NCBI GenBank assembly: GCA_002729295.1
Contig: PBTU01000022.1
Location: 1-8,948, forward strand
Reading direction: 5' to 3'
DNA: 8,948 bases
DNA from: Verrucomicrobiales bacterium
GTDB lineage: Bacteria > Verrucomicrobiota > Verrucomicrobiia > Verrucomicrobiales > Akkermansiaceae
The notes below the pieces were generated by a model. It was not told the DNA's origin, ran no database searches, and worked only from the letters and a program-made list of their open reading frames with translations. The position numbers and the translations under genes are program-made. Shown piece after piece: positions 1-7,300 of the stretch (position 1 is the first letter of the stretch; the number at the start of each line of letters is the position of its first letter).

Positions 1-2725
1 AGAAGGGGAAGCGGTCAGGAGCACCGTCTTTGTGAACGCCGATCTTGTATCGCAGCACGGTACCCGCAGGAAACGTAGGAAGGTTCGCGGCCCACCATGT
101 TGGAGTTCCTTCGCCGTCGGCATTTCCATCGTAGCTTCGGAACATGGAGGCGACTTGAGTTGTGCCTGCGCCGACGCCAAGTGATCCTTCAGGGTAAGTC
201 GTGCCATCAGTTGTGTAGTAGACCCAAGCTGCATCTGGGTCGCCGCTGTAGCCGATCTTGACGAGGAGATCGACGAAGTTGTTGGGAGTAACAACGAGTT
301 GCGGGGTGCCGTTGTCATCATCGGCCTCAGGATTATGGTAAGTCCACCGCACAGCTCCGGTGTCGGACTTGATCGCGGTGCTATTGTTGCGGGAAAGAGT
401 CGCGGTGGCATTTCCCATGACCGCTTCCCAGGTTTCGGAGCCGGCCGAGCCGGTTGAGTTTCTCGCGACGTCGGCAGCTGCGAATTTCTCATTTGTGCGT
501 CGCACGAACTGCGTTTGTTCGTAACCGGCGAAGAGATCCAGGCCTTGATTGAAAAAGCGATCCTCCGGCGGCGGATTGTCGCGACCATTGTTATTTAAAT
601 CGATGCCGCCGTCGAGCTTCATGAGCATGCTAACGGCGGAACCATCAGCCCGCCCAAGAATACGAAGATTGTTCACGTCTGTGATGCGAGGAATCATTTT
701 TGTATAATTACCGTCGCCATCGCGGCCGTCCTGGCGGACATGAGCCATCATGGGGGCGCGATTGGCTCCTTGATAAAATTCGATGGGGCGGGCGCCCTCG
801 TCATCTTCGTCTTCAAACACTGACGGGATGCGTGGGTTGTCCCAACTAAAGGCGAAGTAGCCGCCACTCGGGACGATGAGAAAATTCCCTTCACCGTTAC
901 GCAGTCGACCGTCGTTGCCAACTCTTACGGTAAAGCTTCCCCCGTGTTCGGAGTAGTTGCGGAGATGGGCGTCAGCCGGGAAGCTGGAAACGACATCGTC
1001 GCCTAATTGTCCATCAGTGTAATTACGTGCCATCATGACGAGGAGAACGGTACCGTCGGAGTCTGTCATGGAGCCGTTTTCTCGTTTGTCTCGAATTTCC
1101 CAGGCAGCGAAGTTCTGTTCACTCCATATGGGAATTTGTTCGCCACGAATAAAGTCGCGGCGAACCTTGAGAGGTCCGGTAACCCACTTCTGATTGAACT
1201 GGCCGAGAAAGGGCGTGTAGGAGGGCTTGGGGAAATAATCAGGTCCACCCTGAATATTATACCCATCGGTGTATACGATGGGGAGTCCTTCGCGAGTGAG
1301 CATGTATTGGAAAGCGGCCGGACGATCTCCACCGCTCATGAAGTTGTTGTCGTGACTCAGAGGGTAGGTCACGACTTCGACAGGTGAACGACCATTGTGT
1401 CCGTAGGCCCTTTGATCATAACCCGAGAGGCTGTTCCCAATGCCGGAAAACCCTCCGACGGCGTTGAGAAAGTCATCGTTGGCAATGCGCATGCCTGCTT
1501 CGATATATTCGCCGTCGGCAGGTGGTGCTCCAAGGTGCTCGCCAAAGAGGAGCGCGTCGTCGCGGTTGAGGGCGTTTTCGTAAACCGTATTACGGTGGTT
1601 TCCCCAGTCAGTGTGACCGCGGGTGAGATTGAATTGCTCCTGGATCTGCCCGTTGTATCCGGCGCTGGAGTTATCCTTGTTGACTCCGCTTTGCTGGCCA
1701 AAGAAATATGAGGGAACATGCTTCACGGCGTCGAGACGAAAGCCATCGGGTTTGGCGATATCGATGAACCATCGTGCTTGTCTGAAAAGCATTTGGTTGA
1801 CGTCTTCATTAAGGGGATCGCCCATATTAAAGATGCCATCACCAAAACCCCAAGTGGTGTTTTGGTGATCGGGGTTGCTGGGGTCAATACCGGTGTCGGT
1901 GAAGGATTCGGATGTTTCTCCGGCATCGTGTTGTCCATTGGAGTTCGTGTCATCCCAGTCGAACTTCCCATTACTCGCGCCGGTGTTGTTTAATCCATAT
2001 CCGGTATCGTTAAAGGGTTCTTTGTCGGCAAAAGTGTAAACTGGATCCCCGGCGAAATTCGTCCCGAGTGGGAGGTCGTTATCGAGGTAGAGATCTGTCT
2101 GCCCGGGATGGCGAATACCGCTCCACTTGGGGTAGTCCTGTCCCTCGGTGTTTCCATTTGGGTTGAAGCTGGTGTTCGGATCCTCTTGCGCGATGTCCCA
2201 GCCAAAAGGATTGCGATTGAGAACTTGCCATTCGTCTGAATAGTTGATCGCGTCTGAGGGCTTACGCCATAGATTGCCGTCACGGACGAGGTGGAAATCT
2301 TCGGGCACAAATCCAGGTAGATTTGGGAAGAGCTCGCCGACACCGGTGTTGTTGTCGAGCGGCCCGCCGCAATGGGCCATGACATTGTCGAAGTAGACTT
2401 TGAGCCCAAATCGATGAGCGATGAGCACGAGGCTCAGGAGTTCTTCCTTTGTGCCATACTTTGTGGGGATGGTGCCCATCTGGTCCTTGTCGCCAAGATC
2501 AAAGCGATCAAACGTGTCGAAGCCCACGGAGTAAGTTCCGGACGCTCCTTTGAAAGGTGGGGGAAGCCAGAGTGAGGTGTATCCTGCTTCGGCAACTTCG
2601 GGAATCCGACTCTCAATCTCGGACCACCCGGTATTGAAATACTGAAGGATAACCTCTTCCGCCCGGGCCGTGGATAAGAGGTGGGAAAAGGCGAGCAACG
2701 CCGAGCAGCAGGAACAGAGAGACAT
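1..2725 (-). CDS. Secreted GH13 alpha-amylase-like glycoside hydrolase (3' end outside window)
   Basis: This frame is open from an ATG at 2725 to the left edge, giving 908 codons with no stop seen. The product should hydrolyse alpha-glucans outside the cytoplasm. Residues 1-22 form a signal peptide ending in ARA before EEV, although its n-region lacks a basic residue. A GH13 TIM barrel spans roughly residues 25-510. Its conserved regions are I, YFDNVMAH (D113, H118); II, GFRLDAVKH (R330, nucleophile D332); III, LLFGEHL (acid/base E396); and IV, YPLSHDNN (H458, D459). The catalytic triad is therefore complete. About 210 residues separate regions I and II, longer than a usual B domain, and include an EF-hand-like loop at 259-270. 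Beyond about residue 510 there is a beta-rich region and then a YYTTDGTTYPEG segment that may be a carbohydrate-binding or Ig-like domain. The gene starts 65 bases after the EEP gene. There is no clear Shine-Dalgarno. The GH13 subfamily and exact substrate cannot be fixed from sequence alone. Confidence 0.93.
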   Translation of the reverse strand, partial: MSLCSCCSALLAFSHLLSTARAEEVILQYFNTGWSEIESRIPEVAEAGYTSLWLPPPFKGASGTYSVGFDTFDRFDLGDKDQMGTIPTKYGTKEELLSLVLIAHRFGLKVYFDNVMAHCGGPLDNNTGVGELFPNLPGFVPEDFHLVRDGNLWRKPSDAINYSDEWQVLNRNPFGWDIAQEDPNTSFNPNGNTEGQDYPKWSGIRHPGQTDLYLDNDLPLGTNFAGDPVYTFADKEPFNDTGYGLNNTGASNGKFDWDDTNSNGQHDAGETSESFTDTGIDPSNPDHQNTTWGFGDGIFNMGDPLNEDVNQMLFRQARWFIDIAKPDGFRLDAVKHVPSYFFGQQSGVNKDNSSAGYNGQIQEQFNLTRGHTDWGNHRNTVYENALNRDDALLFGEHLGAPPADGEYIEAGMRIANDDFLNAVGGFSGIGNSLSGYDQRAYGHNGRSPVEVVTYPLSHDNNFMSGGDRPAAFQYMLTREGLPIVYTDGYNIQGGPDYFPKPSYTPFLGQFNQKWVTGPLKVRRDFIRGEQIPIWSEQNFAAWEIRDKRENGSMTDSDGTVLLVMMARNYTDGQLGDDVVSSFPADAHLRNYSEHGGSFTVRVGNDGRLRNGEGNFLIVPSGGYFAFSWDNPRIPSVFEDEDDEGARPIEFYQGANRAPMMAHVRQDGRDGDGNYTKMIPRITDVNNLRILGRADGSAVSMLMKLDGGIDLNNNGRDNPPPEDRFFNQGLDLFAGYEQTQFVRRTNEKFAAADVARNSTGSAGSETWEAVMGNATATLSRNNSTAIKSDTGAVRWTYHNPEADDDNGTPQLVVTPNNFVDLLVKIGYSGDPDAAWVYYTTDGTTYPEGSLGVGAGTTQVASMFRSYDGNADGEGTPTWWAANLPTFPAGTVLRYKIGVHKDGAPDRFPF

Positions 2726-2759
2726 CAGAAGGTTTCCATCGAAGATAAGATAATGGAAA

Positions 2760-2781
2760 GATCTCGCAATAAAAAGAGATC
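2760..2781. repeat. Weak inverted repeat between the EEP and GH13 genes
   Basis: GATCTC at 2760-2765 and GAGATC at 2776-2781 are complementary across a 10-base A-rich loop. The stem is short and no U-tract follows it on the minus strand, so it is a poor candidate for an intrinsic terminator. It is noted because it is the only structure in the 65-base gap between two co-directional genes. Confidence 0.3.
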
Positions 2782-2790
2782 GAAGCTGTC

Positions 2791-3657
2791 CTATCGGTAG
2801 CGCAAGAGGGCTTCAATCGGGTAGTGGTCGGAGGGATAGCGTCCATTTTCTTGGGTGTAGTTGATCGTAGCGTTAAGAGTGGTGAATTTCTCCGAGTGGA
2901 GAATCCAATCAATGCGCGATCCTTTTCTGACGCCTTTGAATCCACCAAAACTAGCCTCGTCGGGCTGTCGGTTTGGATGAATGACGCGGTAACTGTCGAT
3001 GAGCTTTGCGCTTGCGTCGTCTGGGCCATTGACAAGTGCTGCGTAGGGCTTTCCGTCTTCGGTCGTATTGAAATCCCCAGTGATGACGAGGGGGACATCT
3101 CCTTCGATAGACTCCCACTGCTTGCGCATAAGTTTGGCTGATTCGAGACGGGCGACTTTTCCACGATGATCGTAGTGAGCATTGGCAAAGATGAAGATTT
3201 CCTCGTTTTTCAGATCACGAAGTGCCACCCAGCTGAGCATTCGTGGAAGTGAGGAATCCCAACTCTTGCTACCGGCTTTATCGGGAGTTTCGCTGAACCA
3301 AAAATGTCCGGAACGTTCCAGAACAAAGCGCTTTGTCTTATACATCAGTGGAACGTATTCTCCTTTTTCCTTTCCGTCCTCACGTCCAACTCCGTGGAAG
3401 GCGTAGCCGGGGAGGTTTTTCTTGAGGAAGTCGGCCTGGAATCCAAGAACCTCCTGAAGACCAAGGAGGTCGGGGTCGGAGTCCTTGATCGCATCAAGAA
3501 CAAGATCCTTGCGATTCTCCCACTTGTTAATGCCATCCTTCGCTGCCCCGTAGCGGATATTGAAGCTCATCACTTTGAGTGATTCGGAAGCTGTGGCCGG
3601 GAGGATGGTAACGATTATCAGGAGGGGGATCGTCAGGATATGATTAATTCTTTTCAT
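2791..3657 (-). CDS. Exported endonuclease/exonuclease/phosphatase (EEP) family protein
   Basis: The gene encodes 288 residues. It starts with a signal peptide (MKR n-region, hydrophobic core to about residue 19, likely cleavage near ATAS at 21-24), followed by one EEP (DNase I-like) domain. All metal and catalytic motifs are visible: MSFNIRY (N33), LQEV (E69), NAHYDHRG (H161 and D163), GDFN (D195, N197), RIDWIL (D250) and PSDHYPI (D277, H278). Family members are Mg-dependent phosphodiesterases or phosphatases acting on nucleic acids, phosphoinositides or sphingolipids. This short exported type, with the KDGINKWENRKD stretch, is common in Verrucomicrobia and Bacteroidetes, often near polysaccharide-use genes, but its substrate is not established. 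The length is normal and the domain complete. No Shine-Dalgarno is evident before the ATG. A 13-bp palindrome sits just upstream. The gene follows the interrupted lipoprotein frame by 63 bases and precedes the GH13 gene by 65, consistent with one transcript. Confidence 0.9.
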   Translation of the reverse strand: MKRINHILTIPLLIIVTILPATASESLKVMSFNIRYGAAKDGINKWENRKDLVLDAIKDSDPDLLGLQEVLGFQADFLKKNLPGYAFHGVGREDGKEKGEYVPLMYKTKRFVLERSGHFWFSETPDKAGSKSWDSSLPRMLSWVALRDLKNEEIFIFANAHYDHRGKVARLESAKLMRKQWESIEGDVPLVITGDFNTTEDGKPYAALVNGPDDASAKLIDSYRVIHPNRQPDEASFGGFKGVRKGSRIDWILHSEKFTTLNATINYTQENGRYPSDHYPIEALLRYR

Positions 3658-3663
3658 GGGGCG

Positions 3664-3676
3664 AGTTCAGTGAACT
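3664..3676. promoter_or_regulatory. 13-bp palindrome just upstream of the EEP start; possible operator
   Basis: AGTTCA-G-TGAACT is a perfect 6+1+6 palindrome that ends 7 bases before the ATG of the EEP gene. Its position fits an operator or a structure affecting translation. It contains GTTC and GAAC half-sites but with a 3-base spacer, which does not match the GTTC-N4-GAAC spacing of known LexA boxes. The regulatory role is inference only. Confidence 0.25.
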
Positions 3677-3720
3677 TGATTTCGGTCAGGGCTTTCAATG
3701 AGAAATGAGTCTTTCGTAAA

Positions 3721-3966
3721 TTACCCGGAGTAGTTGGGCTCATCATCGTCATAGGAATCTCTCTTAATCCAAGCCTGAGCCGTGGCGTAGTTGGGCGAAT
3801 CGGTTTTAATCTTCCTAGCATGAGAAATGGAGCGGGCGGGGAATCCCTGTTAGTAGTATAATTCAGCAAAGAAGATGTTTTGGCGGCCGATTTCGGCTTT
3901 CCTTGCGGCGCTGGTGCATGAGATGAAGGTGGAGACCGGAAGGAGGAGAATGGATCGGATGGGCAT
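3721..3966 (-). pseudogene. Small lipoprotein-like gene interrupted by one in-frame TAA
   Basis: An ATG at 3966 opens a frame of 82 codons ending with TAA at 3721-3723, broken only by a TAA at codon 39 (3850-3852). Residues 1-17 resemble a lipoprotein signal: MPIR n-region, hydrophobic SILLLPVSTFI, and a lipobox-like FISC with C17. F at -3 is less usual. The segment up to the stop ends in FFAELYY. After the stop the same frame continues with protein-like sequence, QGFPARSISHARK and then NYATAQAWIKRDSYDDDEP, whose pattern is like a TPR helix pair. Intact coding character on both sides of one stop suggests a recent nonsense change (for example CAA to TAA) or a sequencing error. An AAGAGG lies only two bases before the ATG. 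There is no in-frame ATG after the stop from which translation could restart. I do not recognise a named family; a peptide of 38 residues could still be made. Confidence 0.55.
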
Positions 3967-4002
3967 GTCCTCTTGTAGGCTGAATCTTTGACAGAAGAAG
4001 AG

Positions 4003-4031
4003 ATTTTAATGATGGTAGTATGCTTTGTCTT
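4003..4031 (-). promoter_or_regulatory. Candidate sigma70-type promoter for the lipoprotein/EEP/GH13 group
   Basis: On the minus strand AAGACA (4031-4026, 4 of 6 to TTGACA) is followed after exactly 17 bases by TAAAAT (4008-4003, 5 of 6 to TATAAT). Transcription would begin near 3996, about 30 bases before the ATG at 3966. It sits in the only long gene-free stretch of the window, upstream of three co-directional frames, which is where a promoter would be expected. Verrucomicrobial promoter consensus is poorly known, so this is a modest prediction. Confidence 0.35.
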
Positions 4032-4090
4032 TATGAGTTTGATCGACGATCTATCTCTTGGCATGCCCCACGCGGTAGTCTCACGTGTGA

Positions 4091-4384
4091 TTTTTTGGGC
4101 GGTTTGGCGGATCTGACGTCTGGAAACGTGTTGGAGTGCCCTTGGAGTGGATGGCCGCCAATCCGAAGGCACCCTGAGGGGATACTATGGATACTGGCCC
4201 CGTCATCAGCGATACTTTGCTAGCTTTTGACCCGAAAGGAGAGCTGGCACGCCTCAAGGAAATTGTGATTTAGCTCGGAGGTAAAGAAGATCGTTCTGTT
4301 GTTTTTGATACTGGCGACCTGATACCGGCACACTCTCTCGAGGGTCTCGAGAGGACGCCTATTTCGAAAAAGGAGGATCACTAG
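4091..4384 (+). pseudogene. Plus-strand relic resembling a DUF6797-type fragment
   Basis: One plus-strand frame from 4091 to the TAG at 4382-4384 has protein-like content but two internal stops: TGA at 4175-4177 and TAG at 4271-4273. Pieces in the same frame read VGVPLEWMAANPKAP, stop, GDTMDTGPVISDTLLAFDP, then GELARLKEIVI, stop, LGGKEDRSVVFDTGDL. The DTGPxIS opening, the 'GIAIRLG'-like segment and the 'VFDTDL'-like segment resemble what I recall of the DUF6797 domain, found in Verrucomicrobia and Planctomycetes in proteins related to the dehydrogenase propeller family. The expected following AWTGGF-type motif is absent; the frame ends SLEGLERTPISKKEDH. I interpret it as a decayed 5' fragment, convergent with the large gene. 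An alternative is a short real ORF from the ATG at 4187 (28 codons). The family assignment is from memory and unverified. Confidence 0.4.
4335..4353. repeat. Perfect 8-bp hairpin, 35 bases after the large dehydrogenase gene
   Basis: CTCTCGAG (4335-4342), loop GGT, then CTCGAGAG (4346-4353) form a perfect 8-bp stem with a 3-base loop. It begins 35 bases past the stop of the 1062-residue gene and could mark the 3' end of that transcript. No U-tract follows on either strand, so it is not a textbook intrinsic terminator. A 3'-stabilising or Rho-associated hairpin is possible. It also lies inside the plus-strand relic frame. Confidence 0.45.
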
Positions 4385-4388
4385 GGAA

Positions 4389-7300
4389 TTACTTCACAAT
4401 CATTTCGCCCTTCATGATGGTCCAATGACCGGGGAAGGTGCAGAGGAAAGGATAGGTCCCCGGAGAGGTGGGGGCTTTGAAGCGTAGGGTTTCGCTTTGT
4501 CCGACCTTGAGCATTTTGGTTGAGTGCAGGATACGTTTATCGTCGGGAATATAATGTTTTTTGGCCGCCTTGGGGTCTGCGGCCATGAGGTTGGCCTTCT
4601 CTCCGATTTCCTGGATAGGAGTATTCTTGGCCAAAATGAGGAGGTTGTGGTCGGTGGCATCAGGGTTGGCGAAGACCAGCTTCACCGGTTGCCCGGCCTT
4701 GACAGTGAACTTATCCTCAGTGAAAAGAAGGCGCTCGGGGATGGTTCCGATTTGGACGGTGGCAAGGTTCTTTTGCCGATCGAATTGCTTCTGCTCCCGG
4801 GTGAGCTTTGTTTTCGTTTCGATGTTTGGTTTAGCGAGAGCTGCGAGTTTCTCTCGGGTATCAGGAAGCCAGTGGACTTTGAGTTTTTCTGAATTAAATG
4901 ACGAGCGGATGGCGTAGGCGAGGTGCGTGTCTGCGGGTTGCCCGAGGACGGGTGTAATGGCTTCAAGGGAATCCTTTTCTCCAATGTAGGATGCGCAAAG
5001 GCTGGCTTCGCGTCGGACGTGTTGAGATGGGTGGCTTGCTCCAAATGCGAGAAGCTTTGAAGTGAATGCGGATGGAGCATCAACAAATCGAAGTGGACCG
5101 AAGGCCGATGCTGCTACGAGATGGTCGTCGCACTTGATGAGATTTTCAAGGAGTTCAAGATTTGGGCTGTCGAGGGCTTGATGAAGCCATAGAGCTTCGA
5201 GGAGGTGGAGAGGATTGGATTGTTTGGGAGTCCACGCGTTCAAGGACGCGAGAAGATCGTGGGGAGAAGTCAGACGTTGAGAGCCTTTGCTACGTGCACG
5301 GAGTTCGAGCTTAGCGCGATAGCGGGTGCGGTAATGGGGAGACTTGAGGAGGTCTAACAACTCTGTCATCGACGCGCCGTTAATTTTAGGAGCTTTGGCG
5401 AGCTTGGCTCCTTTGGGGACGATTCGCCAGATGCGGCCGGCTTTACGGTCGCGACGAGGGTCTCGGAGGGAGTATTGGGCGTGTCCTTTTACGGGGTTAT
5501 ACCAGTCACAGATGTAGCAGGCTCCGCGTGGGCCGAAGTTGAGATCGACGGGGATGAAGGAGAGATTGGTCGAGAAGATGAGGTCGAATTGAAACTTCTC
5601 CGAGAAGTGATCGTCTTCTTCAGTCCAGGTATGAAATTCGATTTTGTTGGTGGGCTTGTAGCGGGCTTTGATGAAGCCGCCTTGCATTTCCTTTGGCCAG
5701 AAATCATGGGAGACGAAATCTTGTCCGCAAACTCCTGAGTAGGCTTGCATGCCATTGGCCCTCGGATGTTGTTCAGGATATGTGAGGTTGGTGGCATGGA
5801 ATGTTGAGGCAAAGACGGGGTGAGAGGCGACATGGTTGCCCCAGGGGTCGAATGTGACGCCCCACGGATTCGTATTGGGATAGGCACCAAAGGCAGTGAG
5901 CTTTTTGTTTGAAGGATGGTAGAGAAACCAGGAGGAGTTCTTGGCGCGGATTGGTCCGTAGGCGGTTTCAACCTGGCTGTTGTGGAAGATGGATTCGCGG
6001 AAGAGGAGATCGCCGCCGGGAGTCCAAGTGAAGTCGTGAAGGGCATGATGGGAGTCCTCACAGCCGAAGCCAGTGAAGAGGATTTGGCGGTGATCCATTT
6101 TCCCGTCGCCATCACGATCAGTGAGGTGTGTCAGGTGAGGTTCTTCCGAGCAATAGACGCCGCCATTTCCATCGAGGACGAAAGAGAGCGGGATGTGAAG
6201 ATCGTCGGCCCAGGTGGTACATTTGTCAGCTTTTCCATCTTGGTTGGTGTCTTCGAGGATGATAATCTTATCGCAAGGTTTCTGGCCGGGATAGACGTGC
6301 GGATAGGTCACGGAAGTGGAAATCCAGAGGCGTCCGCGGTCGTCCCAACGCATTTGGATGGGGCAGGCCATTTCGGGAAAGTCTTCCTCGGAAGCGAAAC
6401 AATTGACCTCGAAACGAGGGTCGATTTTGAAGGCTTTGAGTTCGTCGGCAACAGAGAGGAATTTGTTAGCTCCTCGTGAGAGGAGGACGTTGTCCATTTT
6501 TGGAAGATTGGAATCGTCAGGCTTGGTTGTCTTTCCAGTGGAAGTGGTGGTGTGAATGGCCTTGTCGCGATTTGCGACCATGAGATCGAAATTCCGCATT
6601 GCGGGAAGGAAATCGAGATAGCCGTAGGATTTGTTGCGAGCTCCGGTGTAGTAGAAGGTATTGAGAGGTCGATAGCGGTAGAAGAACTGGGTGGCCTTAT
6701 CGACGACGAGGGAGCGGAGCTCTTCGTTGACGGCAGTGGGATCTTTTTGGAAAAGGGCCTTGAAGGTGGAGTTGGCAAATTCGGCGTGACCGTCCGTGTT
6801 GAGAGCATGGCCATCGATGGTGATGACTCGGGGAAGTCCGTCGGCTTTTTTGGAGCCATTTTGAATGAGATCGATGTAAGCAACTTGATGTTTCAGCGCT
6901 TGTGATTCGATAACGGTCGCGTAACGAATAACGAGTTTTTTTTGATTAGCTATTAGCGCCAATTCTTTTTCGGGGCTGTGGAGATAGCCATCAGGCGCAA
7001 GATGTGGGGAGAGGAGAATAATTCGAGGTGCGGAATCACCGTTATAGGCTTGGGATTTGAGGTGAGTGAGGAATTTTTCCAGACGTTTCCCGAATGAATG
7101 AAGGCCCTCCTCTCCAGCAAATGATTCATTGTATCCATAGGCGGCAATAATGACATCCGCTTTGAAATAGGTGAGATGTTGATCGAGGTCTCCAAAGTTA
7201 TCGGGGCGTGGCATGAGGTCAATTTCGTCGGCTGGCCAGGCGAGATTGCGGATGGTGAGTTGGTGACTGGGATGATGTTGGTGGAGGAGGGTTTCGAGAT

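Larger units (their letters stand above)
3967..4388. other. Gene-free spacer between the two minus-strand gene groups
   Basis: These 422 bases hold no intact gene. Contents from right to left: a perfect hairpin near 4335-4353, a plus-strand relic with two stops up to 4384, and a candidate minus-strand promoter at 4003-4031. A long minus-strand frame running through this region (about 3654-4172) has GTG as its start, is rich in P, T, S and R, shows no domain, and competes with the better-supported lipoprotein frame, so I do not call it a gene. I see nothing convincing in 4032-4090. Confidence 0.6.

Noticed and set aside
1007..1993. Several plus-strand frames of 80-126 codons opposite the amylase gene
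   Set aside because: They are antisense shadows of a GH13 frame with intact catalytic motifs and show no domain features.
2726..2790. Possible promoter (TTGCGA, then TATCTT) upstream of the GH13 gene
   Set aside because: Each box matches consensus at only 4 of 6 positions, and the short gap is better explained by read-through from the EEP gene.
2613..3188. 191-codon minus-strand frame across the EEP/GH13 junction
   Set aside because: It overlaps the EEP gene and the GH13 start in another frame, both of which carry full family motifs; it is a shadow frame.
3664..3676. LexA/SOS box at the GTTC-GAAC palindrome
   Set aside because: The spacer is 3 bases rather than the 4 of known LexA motifs, and the downstream gene is exported rather than a typical SOS gene.
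3654..4172. 172-codon minus-strand frame ending in ATGA overlap with the EEP gene
   Set aside because: It starts at GTG, is biased to P, T, S and R, has no recognisable motif, and conflicts with the lipoprotein frame, which has a signal sequence and better protein character.
4020..4223. 67-codon plus-strand frame in the spacer
   Set aside because: No motif or ribosome site, and its composition is unlike protein; a neighbouring plus-strand frame with stops has clearer protein character.
5916..6479. 187-codon plus-strand frame opposite the dehydrogenase propeller
   Set aside because: Low-information antisense of a strongly supported coding region; no start signal or family motif.
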